From: Crocinitomicaceae bacterium
Lineage (GTDB): Bacteria > Bacteroidota > Bacteroidia > Flavobacteriales_D > Crocinitomicaceae
Assembly (NCBI GenBank): GCA_030833845.1
Contig: JAURGK010000008.1
Location: 1-64,000, forward strand
Length of the DNA: 64,000 nt
Direction: 5' to 3'
Shown piece by piece: positions 1 to 8,143 of this stretch; position 1 is the stretch's first letter; the number at the start of each line of letters is the position of its first letter. Position numbers and translations under genes: made by a program. Below the pieces are notes generated by a model, which was given only the letters and a program-made list of their open reading frames with translations, was not told the DNA's origin and made no database searches.

Positions 1-504
1 ATATCCCAACTGCTCGCGCTGAGCTTGCTGAGTTTTGGTTTGTTCTTTAAGCAATAAATACTTGAGCACTTGGTCGATGTCGTTGAACTTTTGGTTGTGA
101 AGTTTTTCAAGATCTGATAGTTTATCCGAAAGTTCCTGATAGGTCAACGCCCATTGACGGATCATGACAAAAGCGCGCATGATTTGAATACTGGCTTGCA
201 CCGCGCTTTGAGAATTCAATACTGCGCTGAGCATTGCAACACCTTGCTCAGTAAATGCAAACGGCAAAAATTTAGGATGCTTTCCTTTACCGACTTCTAA
301 GGTCACGATTTGTGATCTTAGAATTGACCATTCTTCTTTTGTCAACTGAAACATAAAATCTTCAGGAAAACGATCGATGTTTCTGCGAACGGCTTGCTTT
401 AAAGCTCTTGTTTCTACTTCGTAAATCTTTGCTAAATCCATATCTAGCATGATTTTCTTTCCTCGGATTTCGTGGATGCTGTTTTTGATGAGTTCGAGTT
501 CCAT
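1..504 (-). CDS. ORF6N domain protein, copy A (partial, cut by window edge)
   Basis: The frame is open from the ATG at 504 to base 1 (168 codons, no stop), so the gene runs off the left edge; by comparison with the next gene only about two residues and the stop are missing. The first ~110 residues carry ORF6N-type features: MELELIKNSIHEIRGKK, DLAKIY, NIDRFPEDFM and FAFTEQGVAML. This domain is known from phage antirepressor-like and Bacteroidota accessory proteins and is thought to bind DNA. The last ~60 residues look helical. It starts 3 bases after the stop of copy B, so the pair is probably co-transcribed. The 183 bases at the 3' end are almost identical to copy B while the rest has diverged. 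The cellular role is unknown. Confidence 0.85.
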   Translation of the reverse strand, partial: MELELIKNSIHEIRGKKIMLDMDLAKIYEVETRALKQAVRRNIDRFPEDFMFQLTKEEWSILRSQIVTLEVGKGKHPKFLPFAFTEQGVAMLSAVLNSQSAVQASIQIMRAFVMIRQWALTYQELSDKLSDLEKLHNQKFNDIDQVLKYLLLKEQTKTQQAQREQLGY

Positions 505-699
505 ATTTTACTTTTTATATCCCAACTGCTCGCGCTGAGCTTGCTGGGTTTTGGTTTGTTCTTTAAGCAATAAATACTTGAGCACTTGGTCGATGTCGTT
601 GAACTTTTGGTTGTGAAGTTTTTCAAGATCTGATAGTTTATCCGAAAGTTCCTGATAGGTCAAAGCCCATTGACGAATCATGACAAAAGCGCGCATGAT
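1..699. repeat. Near-identical direct repeat: bases 1-183 match 517-699
   Basis: Bases 1-183 align without gaps to 517-699 with three mismatches (at 31, 147 and 160 of the first copy) and the match stops abruptly at 183/699. Each copy encodes the last ~60 residues of an ORF6N protein. The repeat unit offset is 516 bases, the length of one gene plus spacer. Confidence 0.95.
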
Positions 700-1011
700 G
701 GAAATGTTCATTTGTATTGCTAAATCTGAATTGAGCAAGCCGCTTAACATGGCGACGCCTTGTTCGGTAAATGCAAAAGGTGCATAACGAGAGCCACCCC
801 AACTTGAGGTGCTAAAATTGCACCTCAAGATTTCCCACTCTTCAGGACTTAATTCTATCATAAAATCCGTTGGAAATCTTTTGAGGTTGTTTCTGACTGC
901 TCTTTTTAGATATTTTGTCTCAATTTGATACAACTTTGCTAATTCAAAATCGAGAATGACTTTCTTCCCTCTAATTTCGAGGATGCTGTTTTTGATAAGT
1001 TCGAGTTCCAT
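508..1011 (-). CDS. ORF6N domain protein, copy B
   Basis: This 167-residue protein has an N-terminal ORF6N domain (about 1-105: IRGKKVILDFELAKLYQIET, KRFPTDFMIELSPEEW, FAFTEQGVAMLSG) and a helical tail with a KLSDLEKLHNQKFNDID segment that could form a coiled coil. The family occurs in phage antirepressor-like and Bacteroidota accessory genes; DNA binding is inferred from the family, not shown here. It lies directly upstream of copy A on the same strand. No integrase, capsid or toxin gene is nearby, so there is no evidence that it belongs to a prophage. The short sequence upstream of its ATG repeats the end of an ORF6N gene (see findings). Confidence 0.85.
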   Translation of the reverse strand: MELELIKNSILEIRGKKVILDFELAKLYQIETKYLKRAVRNNLKRFPTDFMIELSPEEWEILRCNFSTSSWGGSRYAPFAFTEQGVAMLSGLLNSDLAIQMNISIMRAFVMIRQWALTYQELSDKLSDLEKLHNQKFNDIDQVLKYLLLKEQTKTQQAQREQLGYKK

Positions 1012-1048
1012 TATTTACTTTTTATAATTTGAAATTCTTCCTCAACAC

Positions 1049-1073
1049 AAAAGGCGGCCACAGGCCGCCTTTT
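1049..1073. terminator. Intrinsic terminator after ssb
   Basis: A GC-rich stem (AAAAGGCGGCC and its complement around the loop ACA) is flanked by A and T runs on both sides. It lies 25 bases beyond the ssb stop on the minus strand, where it reads as a stem followed by a short U tract. It could act in both directions. Confidence 0.75.
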
Positions 1074-1097
1074 GGATCGTTTGGTTGGATAAAGTAC

Positions 1098-1472
1098 TCA
1101 GGCGGCAGTTTCGGTGTTTGCAGCCCCGCTGCTGAGTTTTTTGGGCTGCACCATGATGAAATCATAGAGCTCAATAATGGTCGCAAAGCGCTTTTCGCCT
1201 GCTTTGTTTTCGTATTGTTGGTTGACTAACTTACCTTCAACAACGACCTCCATGCCCTTTTCGAGCTTTTCGCCCACTTTTTCGGCAATTTTTCCCCAGG
1301 CATTGATGGTATGCCACTGCGTGAAATCATGCCAATCGCCGTTTTTGTCTTTGAAATTTTCATGGGTAGCCAGGGAAAAGCGCGCCAACAAGCGCCCAGA
1401 ATCGAACTTTACTAACTCGGGCTCAGCGCCCAAACGCCCCATAAGGCTTACTTTGTTTTTAAATGCATTCAT
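1098..1472 (-). CDS. ssb: Single-stranded DNA-binding protein, short form
   Basis: This 124-residue protein is an OB-fold SSB: it opens NKVSLMGRLGAEPEL, continues with SGRLLARFSLAT, the aromatic-rich TQWHTINAWGKIAE and the VVVEGKLVNQQYE strand. It would bind ssDNA, probably as a tetramer, during replication, repair or recombination. The usual SSB ends in a disordered tail with an acidic tip (DDDIPF-like) that recruits partner proteins; here the protein stops at SSGAANTETAA with no acidic tip. It is therefore more likely a secondary SSB than the only replicative one. A terminator follows. It lies beside the ORF6N pair, but no transfer genes are visible. Confidence 0.9.
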   Translation of the reverse strand: MNAFKNKVSLMGRLGAEPELVKFDSGRLLARFSLATHENFKDKNGDWHDFTQWHTINAWGKIAEKVGEKLEKGMEVVVEGKLVNQQYENKAGEKRFATIIELYDFIMVQPKKLSSGAANTETAA

Positions 1473-1635
1473 AACATATATTTTAAAAGGTGAGCTTCAA
1501 AGTTCGGAGTGCTTTTAGGCTATAGTCGGTTGTTAAACGTTTAAAGTCGGATGCCACTTGAAATTTATTTTTTCGACTTGAGCATACCATTAATTTCAAC
1601 GATTTGTGATAGAAAACCAATATAATTGCGTCCTT

Positions 1636-1643
1636 TACGTTTG
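1636..1643 (+). promoter_or_regulatory. -7 element for creD
   Basis: TACGTTTG matches the Bacteroidota -7 consensus TAnnTTTG and ends 18 bases before the creD ATG. No -33 TTG is found at the usual 17-23 base distance, so the promoter is only partly supported. Confidence 0.5.
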
Positions 1644-1661
1644 TAGTTAAAAATAACGACC

Positions 1662-2987
1662 ATGTCTAAAATCAAAAACAACTTATACTTTAAAATTGGC
1701 GGCATTGTGCTCATTGCCTTGCTCTTACTCATCCCAACTGGCATGATCAAAAGCATTATTTATGAACGCGAACAAACCCAACGAGTCGCTATTGAGGAGG
1801 TGAGTGAAAAATGGGGCGGTGAACAAACCTTACAAGGACCCGTGCTGACTATTCCCTATACCCGCTACGCCAAAGAGATAGACAAAGCTAGCGGCAAAGA
1901 AACCCTTGTACAGATTACCGAAAGGTTACATATCTTACCGAGCAAACTCAATGTGCAGGCGAGCGTTAAACCAGATCGCCGCCACCGCGGGGTCTATGAG
2001 ATTGTGGTGTACAACTCTACCCTGCATGTAAGTGGAGAATTCAACAAATTGGACTTCAAAGACTCAGAATCAAAGGGGCATACTTTCAAATTCAATGAAG
2101 CATCCTTAAATGCTGGAATTGACGATTTACGTGGCATTGAAAAGCAAATCAACTTAAATTGGGATGGTACCAACATGCCGTTTAATCCGGGGGTGAGTAA
2201 TAAAGATATATTCTACTCTGGAATTAATTCTCAGGTTAAAATTTCGCCTGCCGACGACCATATTTACAGATTTAGCTTCGATATTGAACTCAAAGGAAGC
2301 CAACAGCTGTATTTCACCCCTGTCGGAAAGGAAACTGACATCGTACTGAATTCAGACTGGCAAACGCCAAAATTCGATGGGGCTTTTTTACCTGACCAAC
2401 ACAAGACCGACAAAACGGGATTCAAAGCGCACTGGAATGTGTTGAACTTGAACCGCAATTATCCCCAAACCTGGACGGGCTCTTCGTACAGACTCAAGGA
2501 TTCTTCCTTTGGTGTTGATCTCAAACTCCCAGTAGACAATTACCAAAAAGCACACCGCAGCATTCACTATGCTTTGCTTTTCATCGGGCTGACCTTTTTG
2601 GTATTTTTCTTCATTGAAATTTTCCAATCCTCGGGCATTCACCCAATTCAATATATCTTGGTAGGAATTGCGTTGGTGGTTTTTTATACGCTCTTGTTGT
2701 CGATTTCTGAACACATCCGTTTCAATTACGCCTTTATTCTTTCGGCGCTTGCTACTGTTGCACTCATCAGCATGTATGTGCGTGCCATACTAGGATCACT
2801 AAAAATGAGTTTATTTATTGCTGGGCTTTTGAGCATGCTCTATATCTTCATTTTTGTGATTATTCAATTGGAAGATTTAGCGCTGTTGATTGGTAGTATT
2901 GGCGTATTTATTATTCTTGGCCTCGTGATGTATTTCTCAAGAAAAATAGATTGGTACGGTATCAGCCAAAATAAAGACGCAGCCTAG
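1662..2987 (+). CDS. creD: Inner membrane protein CreD family
   Basis: This 441-residue membrane protein has a first transmembrane helix at about 12-30 (IGGIVLIALLLLIPTGMI), the CreD signature EREQTQRVAIEEVSEKWGG and QTLQGPVLTIPY, a large periplasmic domain to about residue 300, and five to six more helices at the C-terminus. CreD homologues are linked to envelope integrity and beta-lactam or colicin tolerance; the molecular function is not known. In many Bacteroidota a small transcription regulator precedes creD, but none is seen here. The ATG at 1662 follows a -7 element by 18 bases. Its stop codon overlaps that of aroE on the other strand by 4 bases. Confidence 0.9.
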   Translation: MSKIKNNLYFKIGGIVLIALLLLIPTGMIKSIIYEREQTQRVAIEEVSEKWGGEQTLQGPVLTIPYTRYAKEIDKASGKETLVQITERLHILPSKLNVQASVKPDRRHRGVYEIVVYNSTLHVSGEFNKLDFKDSESKGHTFKFNEASLNAGIDDLRGIEKQINLNWDGTNMPFNPGVSNKDIFYSGINSQVKISPADDHIYRFSFDIELKGSQQLYFTPVGKETDIVLNSDWQTPKFDGAFLPDQHKTDKTGFKAHWNVLNLNRNYPQTWTGSSYRLKDSSFGVDLKLPVDNYQKAHRSIHYALLFIGLTFLVFFFIEIFQSSGIHPIQYILVGIALVVFYTLLLSISEHIRFNYAFILSALATVALISMYVRAILGSLKMSLFIAGLLSMLYIFIFVIIQLEDLALLIGSIGVFIILGLVMYFSRKIDWYGISQNKDAA

Positions 2988-3715
2988 CGCGTCCAGATTT
3001 GGTAACTTTTTAAAGCTTGGTGCTGCAACATGGACAACCCGTTCATCACTGCAGCACCATTTTTTTTGGCACGTTTCATCAGTTCAGTTTCAGCTGGGTT
3101 GTAGACTAAATCGATCACCAAATGGGCCGAGGTGAGGTATTCAAAAGGCATGTCAATGCAATCAGAAATATTTGGAAAGGTGCCAACTGGAGTGCAATTG
3201 ACTAGTACTTTACAAGATCGAAGCATGTGACTATTGATGTCTTGGTAGGTATATATTCCAGCAGCTTCATTTCGATGTCTAGAAATATAAAACACATCAA
3301 GGCCTATTTGCTTAAAAACATGCGCTACCGCCTTTGAAGCACCACCCGTGCCGAAAATAAGCGCGCGCTCGTGCTCAAAAGTTAAAAAGGGCTTGATACT
3401 TTGTGCAAAGCCATAGGCGTCAGTGTTGTAACCTACCTTTTGGCCATTTTCAAATGCAATGACATTCACAGCTCCAATTTGCGAAGCGCTCTCGTCTAGG
3501 CGATCTAAAAAAGGAATGACGCTTTCTTTGTAAGGGAAAGTAACATTGAGGCCCGAAAGGTTTTGTTCAAAAAGCGAACTAACTTGATCAATCGTTTTTA
3601 ATTCAAAGTTGGTATAGGTGGCATTGATTTGATTTTTTTCAAAATAATCCTTGAAAAAATCGGCCGAAAAAGAATGTACTAAGGTTTTGCCAATGAGGCC
3701 GTAGTTTTTAGCCAT
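2984..3715 (-). CDS. aroE: Shikimate dehydrogenase
   Basis: The enzyme reduces 3-dehydroshikimate to shikimate with NADPH in the pathway to chorismate and aromatic amino acids. The start MAKNYGLIGKTLVHSFS contains the substrate-binding SxS motif; NVTFPYKESV carries the catalytic lysine; GTGGASKAVA is the dinucleotide-binding loop; NGLSMLQHQAL near the end is typical of AroE. The ATG at 3715 gives 243 residues and sits one base after the stop of the TonB-C gene; an ATG at 3730 would add five residues (MQSCS) and overlap that gene, so 3715 is preferred. It is probably co-transcribed with the upstream TonB-C gene. Confidence 0.93.
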   Translation of the reverse strand: MAKNYGLIGKTLVHSFSADFFKDYFEKNQINATYTNFELKTIDQVSSLFEQNLSGLNVTFPYKESVIPFLDRLDESASQIGAVNVIAFENGQKVGYNTDAYGFAQSIKPFLTFEHERALIFGTGGASKAVAHVFKQIGLDVFYISRHRNEAAGIYTYQDINSHMLRSCKVLVNCTPVGTFPNISDCIDMPFEYLTSAHLVIDLVYNPAETELMKRAKKNGAAVMNGLSMLQHQALKSYQIWTR

Positions 3716-3716
3716 G

Positions 3717-4130
3717 CTACATGATTGCAAAAATTAATGGAAGTGTAATTCGCATCGCAACAGGTTTTCCGCTGACTTTACCTGGCGTCCATTGTGGCAT
3801 ACTCGCCACCAAACGAATAGCCTCTTTGTTGCAAGGCGGGCAGTAGGCATCTGCTTTTAAGATTTTAATATCCTCTATGAGCCCTTCTGTATTCACTACA
3901 AATTGAACCAATACCTTGTTATTCATTTCCTTGCCCGAAAATTCAATGACCTCATTTAGGTTGATATTTTTACGAATAAATTTGTTCAAGGCATCATAAC
4001 CCCCAGGAAATTCAGCATCGACATCGACAACGTCATAGATTTGATTTGTATCTATGGTGGTTATAGGTTCTTGAGCGAATGCAGCTGAGAAGTAGGTCAA
4101 GAAAAAGAAGAGGGCCAGTGTTGTTTTCAT
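3717..4130 (-). CDS. Small periplasmic TonB C-terminal domain protein
   Basis: This 137-residue protein starts with a signal peptide (MKTTLALFFFLTYFSAAFA) followed by a TonB_C-type domain: AEFPGGYDALNKFIRKN, VLVQFVVNTEGLIEDIKIL, and MPQWTPGKVSGKPVAMRITL. It lacks the membrane anchor and proline-rich arm of a true TonB, so it cannot span the envelope and its role in energising outer-membrane transporters is uncertain. Such short proteins are common in Bacteroidota. The ATG at 4130 was chosen because it begins a clean signal peptide and lies exactly 4 bases after a perfect -7 element. It is divergent from rsgA. Confidence 0.82.
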   Translation of the reverse strand: MKTTLALFFFLTYFSAAFAQEPITTIDTNQIYDVVDVDAEFPGGYDALNKFIRKNINLNEVIEFSGKEMNNKVLVQFVVNTEGLIEDIKILKADAYCPPCNKEAIRLVASMPQWTPGKVSGKPVAMRITLPLIFAIM

Positions 4131-4134
4131 GCTA

Positions 4135-4142
4135 CAAACATA
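4135..4142 (-). promoter_or_regulatory. -7 element, leaderless spacing, TonB-C gene
   Basis: On the minus strand TATGTTTG-TAGC-ATG: a perfect TAnnTTTG with 4 bases to the start codon, placing the predicted transcript start at or next to the A of ATG. No -33 TTG was identified. Confidence 0.55.
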
Positions 4143-4150
4143 CAAATGTT

Positions 4151-4158
4151 TACCTTTA
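4151..4158 (+). promoter_or_regulatory. Probable -7 element, leaderless spacing, rsgA
   Basis: TACCTTTA-CGGG-ATG has one mismatch to TAnnTTTG and the same 4-base spacer seen at other genes here. It fixes the rsgA start at 4163. Confidence 0.4.
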
Positions 4159-4162
4159 CGGG

Positions 4163-5098
4163 ATGCATGGACTTGTTCTTAAATCTACGGGCAAATGGTA
4201 CCAAGTTTTACTTGACGATGGGCAAGTAGTGCAGGCAAGTATCCGTGGCAAACTGCGCCTAGAGGGGCTCAAAACCACCAACCCAATTGCCGCCGGTGAT
4301 CACGTGCTGATTGAACACGGTTCTGATGAGGGCTGGGCAATCATAAGTATCCAAGCTCGGCAGAATTATATCGTGCGCAAGGCAACGAACCTTAGCAAGC
4401 AAATGCAAATTTTAGCCGCTAATGTAGACCGTGCATATTTGGTGGTGACACTCAAATCTCCGGTGACTCAAATTGCTTTTATCGACCGCTTTTTAGTGGC
4501 AGCCGAATCATTTAGAATACCAACCACCCTGCTTTTCAATAAAATTGATCTCTATGAAAAAGACGATCAAGATTACTTTGAAGCACTGAAATTTATCTAC
4601 GAGAATCTGGGTTATCCATGCTACGGCATTACCAACGAAGACCCAAACAGCATTGCTTTTCTTAGAACTGAAATTGCTGGTAAACAAGTCATGATTTCTG
4701 GTAATTCTGGTGTAGGCAAAACCACCTTAGTGAATAGCCTCGACCCTCATTTAGAGCTCCGCACCGGCGAAATTTCAAAAGCTCATGAACAAGGCAAGCA
4801 TACCACTACCTTTGCAGAAATGCATGCGCTTTCGAGTGGGGGCTATATCATAGATACGCCAGGAATACGCGCTTTTGGATTGGTGGATTTAGAAAAAGAG
4901 CATTATGCGCATTATTTCCCCGAAATGCGAGCGCTCTTGGGCGAGTGTCGCTTTAATAATTGCAAGCACCTCAATGAACCGCACTGCGCAGTAAAAGCCG
5001 CCGTCGAAGAGGAGCAGATTGCTGCGCACCGCTATCAAACCTATTTACAACTCATGCAAGAAGATGCTACTGACCCCTACCGCAGAAGCGAATTTTAA
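4163..5098 (+). CDS. rsgA: Ribosome small subunit-dependent GTPase RsgA
   Basis: RsgA checks late maturation of the 30S subunit and leaves on GTP hydrolysis. The 311-residue protein shows the circularly permuted GTPase order: an N-terminal OB domain (1-75), NKID (126-129) ahead of the P-loop GNSGVGKTT (180-188), then DTPG (231-234). The C-terminal zinc site is visible as Cys262, Cys267, His269 and Cys275. The frame is open further upstream to 4079, but that would overlap the divergent TonB-C gene and has no homology-like content; 4163 gives the usual family length. dtd follows after 9 bases, probably in one operon. Confidence 0.95.
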   Translation: MHGLVLKSTGKWYQVLLDDGQVVQASIRGKLRLEGLKTTNPIAAGDHVLIEHGSDEGWAIISIQARQNYIVRKATNLSKQMQILAANVDRAYLVVTLKSPVTQIAFIDRFLVAAESFRIPTTLLFNKIDLYEKDDQDYFEALKFIYENLGYPCYGITNEDPNSIAFLRTEIAGKQVMISGNSGVGKTTLVNSLDPHLELRTGEISKAHEQGKHTTTFAEMHALSSGGYIIDTPGIRAFGLVDLEKEHYAHYFPEMRALLGECRFNNCKHLNEPHCAVKAAVEEEQIAAHRYQTYLQLMQEDATDPYRRSEF

Positions 5099-5107
5099 AT
5101 TGAAGCC

Positions 5108-5560
5108 ATGAGAATAGTGATTCAAAGAGTAAGTGAGGCCGCTGTGAAAATCGAGGGGGCCATTGTAGGAGAAATCAAGCAAGGACTGCTTATTTTACTA
5201 GGCATTGAACAGGAAGATTCTCAAAAGGATGCAGACTATTTAGTGCAAAAAATCTGCAATCTTCGCATTTTCTCTGATGCTGAAGGTAAAATGAACCTTA
5301 GCATTCAAGATATTGGTGGTGAATTTTTGGTCGTTAGTCAGTTCACATTGCACGCAGCAACACGCAAAGGCAATCGCCCAAGTTATATCAAAGCAGCGCG
5401 TCCAGAAGTGGCCATTCCATTGTATGAATACTTTATTGCATTGCTCCAAAAAACAAGCAGCAGCAGTATTCAAACCGGCCGTTTTGGTGCCGACATGCAA
5501 GTATCGCTCGTCAATGATGGGCCAGTGACTATCCTCATGGATTCTAAAGTTGATTTATAG
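5108..5560 (+). CDS. dtd: D-aminoacyl-tRNA deacylase
   Basis: Dtd hydrolyses D-amino acids (and glycine mischarged on tRNA-Ala) from tRNA. The 150-residue length, the start [17 protein letters not shown], the SQFTL motif (77-81) and the NDGPVT motif (136-141) with its Gly-Pro pair are diagnostic. It lies 9 bases after rsgA. Its 3' end overlaps the convergent alpha/beta hydrolase gene by 17 bases. Confidence 0.95.
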   Translation: MRIVIQRVSEAAVKIEGAIVGEIKQGLLILLGIEQEDSQKDADYLVQKICNLRIFSDAEGKMNLSIQDIGGEFLVVSQFTLHAATRKGNRPSYIKAARPEVAIPLYEYFIALLQKTSSSSIQTGRFGADMQVSLVNDGPVTILMDSKVDL

Positions 5561-6278
5561 ATTTTTCTAAGATCTGAAGCAGAGCTGTTGGAGCTTCTAC
5601 GTGGGCCATATGCCCACTTTCAATGAAATGAATTTTCGAAAATTTCACTTTAGCCTTGATTTCTTCAACACTCACCATTCGATCAACTATTCCATGAATA
5701 AATTCAAATTTATCTGGATTATTATTAACGAATTTGCTGAAGTCTGCTCTTTCTCGCATGGCCAAAGCAGCATAAGCAATTGCTTCAGACGACATTTCAT
5801 TAGCCTCTTTGATAAGCTCTTCAATAAAAATAGGTTGGCTTTGAGAATTTGAAAACAAATTGGGTATGGCCTCTCTAATGAAATGAGATTTTGCCTTTTG
5901 TACAATGGCGGCTACTCGCAAGCGGTCTTGCTTTTTTTGTTCATTGTCTGACCAGCAATTTGAATTAAGTAAAATGAGTTTTTGAAAACCAGGTAGCTGA
6001 CTCAATTCTAAACCAACATATGCCCCCATGGAATGACCAACTACAGTAAATTTTTGGATATCAAGCTGCACAAGCACTTTTTGAACTTCAAGCGCCATGG
6101 CTTTGATAGAAGGGTTCTGGTCCAAAAGCATGGATTTTCCGTGCCCAGGCAAATCTATACGAAGCGTTGTAATTGGAAATTGTATAAGCGGAAGGGTATT
6201 CCACATAGTTGAAGATTCCAAAAAGCCATGCAAGAAAACCCAAATAGGGCCTTCTCCACTAACGTGAAAATGAAGCAT
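5544..6278 (-). CDS. Alpha/beta hydrolase
   Basis: This 244-residue soluble protein has the alpha/beta hydrolase fold: the oxyanion-type [19 protein letters not shown], the nucleophile elbow GHSMG (Ser83), an acid candidate at Asp199 (HGIVDRMVS) and a catalytic histidine at about 223 ([10 protein letters not shown]). The pattern resembles MenH/BioH-like esterases, but the substrate cannot be read from sequence. It starts 4 bases after pepP ends and is probably the last gene of a minus-strand operon. Confidence 0.85.
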   Translation of the reverse strand: MLHFHVSGEGPIWVFLHGFLESSTMWNTLPLIQFPITTLRIDLPGHGKSMLLDQNPSIKAMALEVQKVLVQLDIQKFTVVGHSMGAYVGLELSQLPGFQKLILLNSNCWSDNEQKKQDRLRVAAIVQKAKSHFIREAIPNLFSNSQSQPIFIEELIKEANEMSSEAIAYAALAMRERADFSKFVNNNPDKFEFIHGIVDRMVSVEEIKAKVKFSKIHFIESGHMAHVEAPTALLQILEKSINQL

Positions 6279-6282
6279 CTAA

Positions 6283-7575
6283 TTAGGCGTTCATCAGGGT
6301 TTCAATTTCTTCAGCTTCAATTGGTATATTGGCCATCAGATTGAACGGGGCGCCACTAGGTTGCACTACAACATCGTCTTCTAAACGAATGCCCAGTCCT
6401 TCTTCAGGAATATAGATTCCTGGCTCAACGGTAAATACCATGTTTGCGGCAATAGGCTCATGCCATAAGCCAACATCATGAGTGTCGAGGCCCAAGAAAT
6501 GAGAGGTGCCGTGCATGAAATATTTTTTGTAGGCTGGCCAAGCGGGGTCTTGATTTTTGATATCTGCAGTAGAAATGAGGCCAAGATTTACCAATTGTTC
6601 TTCCATTAGTTGGCCTACTTGTTTGTGGTATTCGGCCATGATGGTGCCTGGTACCAATAATTTGGTGGCTTCATTTTTAACATGAAGCACAGCATTGTAG
6701 ACTGCCTTTTGGCGTGCAGTAAACCGACCACCGACAGGAATACAGCGCGTTAGATCCGAGCTATAATTGGCGTATTCTGCACCAACATCAAGGAGCAACA
6801 CATCGCCATCAAGGCATTGCTGATTATTTTCGATGTAGTGCAATACACAGGCATTCTTTCCCGAAGCGACAATAGGGGTGTAAGCAAAACCTTTGGAGCG
6901 CTTGCGCAAAAATTCATGGGCTAATTCCGCTTCAATTTCATATTCCCAAACTCCGGGCTTTATGAAACTAAGCAATCTACGGACACCGGCTTCAGTAATA
7001 TTACAGGCCGTCTGCATGAGCTCAAGTTCAATTTGGTGTTTGATCGAGCGGATTTTATGCATGAGTGGTGCGGACTTATAGACCTGGTGGGCTGGATAAT
7101 CTTTTTTGACTTGTTCAATAAAGCGGTCTTCACGAGTTTGAACTTCAGTATTGGCGCGTAAGTGCTCATTGGTATTCAAATAAATGCCGCTAGCTTCAGC
7201 CATCATCTGTTTGAATATAGTTGGGAACTGCCCCAACCAATATACAGTTTGAATCCCTGAGGTTTCAAAAGCAGTTTCTTTGGTGAGTTTCTCTCCTTCC
7301 CAAATGGCAATGAGTGCACTGGTTTCCTTTAGAAATAAAACTTCACGGTGCGCCGCATTGCTGGCATTTGGAAACAATACAAGTATAGACTCTTCTTGAT
7401 CAACCCCTGAAAGATGCAAAATATCGCGATGTTGGGCAAAAGGCAAGGTGCTGTCTGCCGATACAGGGTAGATATCATTGGAATTAAAAACAGCTAGGGT
7501 ACCTGCTGCCATTTGCTTAGTAAAGTTTTTACGATTGGCAATATATAGGGCCTTGTCGATGCGGTCGTATTTCAT
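6283..7575 (-). CDS. pepP: Xaa-Pro aminopeptidase (M24B family)
   Basis: The enzyme removes an N-terminal residue ahead of proline using two metal ions (usually Mn). The protein (430 residues from the ATG at 7575) has an aminopeptidase P N-terminal domain (about 1-160) and a pita-bread catalytic domain with all five ligands: Asp264 and Asp275 (DVGAEYANYSSD), His359 (HGTSHFLG), Glu384 (TVEPG) and Glu399 (RLEDD). The frame also allows a start at 7620, which would overlap the upstream gene; MKYDRIDKALYIANR at 7575 looks like the true N-terminus. It has no signal peptide and is expected to be cytoplasmic. Confidence 0.93.
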   Translation of the reverse strand: MKYDRIDKALYIANRKNFTKQMAAGTLAVFNSNDIYPVSADSTLPFAQHRDILHLSGVDQEESILVLFPNASNAAHREVLFLKETSALIAIWEGEKLTKETAFETSGIQTVYWLGQFPTIFKQMMAEASGIYLNTNEHLRANTEVQTREDRFIEQVKKDYPAHQVYKSAPLMHKIRSIKHQIELELMQTACNITEAGVRRLLSFIKPGVWEYEIEAELAHEFLRKRSKGFAYTPIVASGKNACVLHYIENNQQCLDGDVLLLDVGAEYANYSSDLTRCIPVGGRFTARQKAVYNAVLHVKNEATKLLVPGTIMAEYHKQVGQLMEEQLVNLGLISTADIKNQDPAWPAYKKYFMHGTSHFLGLDTHDVGLWHEPIAANMVFTVEPGIYIPEEGLGIRLEDDVVVQPSGAPFNLMANIPIEAEEIETLMNA

Positions 7576-7598
7576 GAAAGTAAAGTTTGAAAGTAAAT

Positions 7599-8120
7599 TT
7601 AAGGCTTCTCCTTGAACCAACTCGAATAAAGCACATAATTATTGGCAATGCGCTGCACTTCGCCGGCAAATAATTCAGGGGTCAACGTTTTGATTTTTTT
7701 GGCAGGAATGCCCGCATATATTGACCATGATTCCACACGTGTACCTTCAGTTAATACTGCACCTGCTGCAACAATACTATTGGCTTCAACATAGCAATTA
7801 TCCATAACTATTGAGCCCATACCAATCAAGACATTGTCTTCTATGGTGCAGCCATGTACCAAGGCATTGTGCCCTATTGAAACATTATTTCCAATATGCA
7901 ATTGGGTTTTTTCATAAGTACAATGCAACACAGCACCATCTTGGATATTCACCTTGTTGCCCATTCTTATGCTATTGACATCACCACGAACCACCGCGGA
8001 AAACCAAACGGAACATTGCTCGCCCATTTGAACATCACCAACAACGGTGGCGTTTTCTGCCAAAAAACAATCTGCTCCCATTTGGGGCTCAAAACCCCGA
8101 CATGCTTTAATAAGTGCCAT
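7599..8120 (-). CDS. Gamma-carbonic anhydrase-like hexapeptide-repeat protein
   Basis: This 173-residue protein is a left-handed beta-helix of the YrdA/PaaY/gamma-CA family: hexapeptide repeats run from ATVVGDVQMGE to SIVAAGAVLTEG, followed by a C-terminal helix starting IPAKKIKTL. Potential metal-binding histidines are seen at LHC and GHNALVHGC, the usual positions for the trimer-interface zinc or iron site. Family members include active carbonic anhydrases and proteins of unknown activity, so the enzymatic assignment is open. The start at 8120 follows a perfect -7 element by 4 bases. pepP follows after 23 bases. Confidence 0.88.
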   Translation of the reverse strand: MALIKACRGFEPQMGADCFLAENATVVGDVQMGEQCSVWFSAVVRGDVNSIRMGNKVNIQDGAVLHCTYEKTQLHIGNNVSIGHNALVHGCTIEDNVLIGMGSIVMDNCYVEANSIVAAGAVLTEGTRVESWSIYAGIPAKKIKTLTPELFAGEVQRIANNYVLYSSWFKEKP

Positions 8121-8124
8121 TTGG

Positions 8125-8132
8125 CAAAGGTA
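8125..8132 (-). promoter_or_regulatory. -7 element, leaderless spacing, gamma-CA-like gene
   Basis: Minus strand TACCTTTG-CCAA-ATG: perfect TAnnTTTG with a 4-base spacer to the start codon, predicting a leaderless transcript. Confidence 0.55.
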
Positions 8133-8143
8133 GTAAATTGCGT

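Noticed and set aside
1-1472. Prophage or mobile island suggested by ORF6N genes and a short SSB
   Set aside because: No integrase, structural, lysis or transposase gene and no attachment repeats were seen, and housekeeping genes begin at once.
1473-1661. Small RNA or tRNA in the longest gene-free stretch
   Set aside because: No cloverleaf, strong hairpin or terminator was seen in these 189 bases beyond the creD -7 element.
4079-4162. Upstream extension of the rsgA frame by 28 codons
   Set aside because: It overlaps the divergent TonB-C gene and its Arg-rich sequence is the reverse of that gene's signal peptide; ATG 4163 gives the family length.
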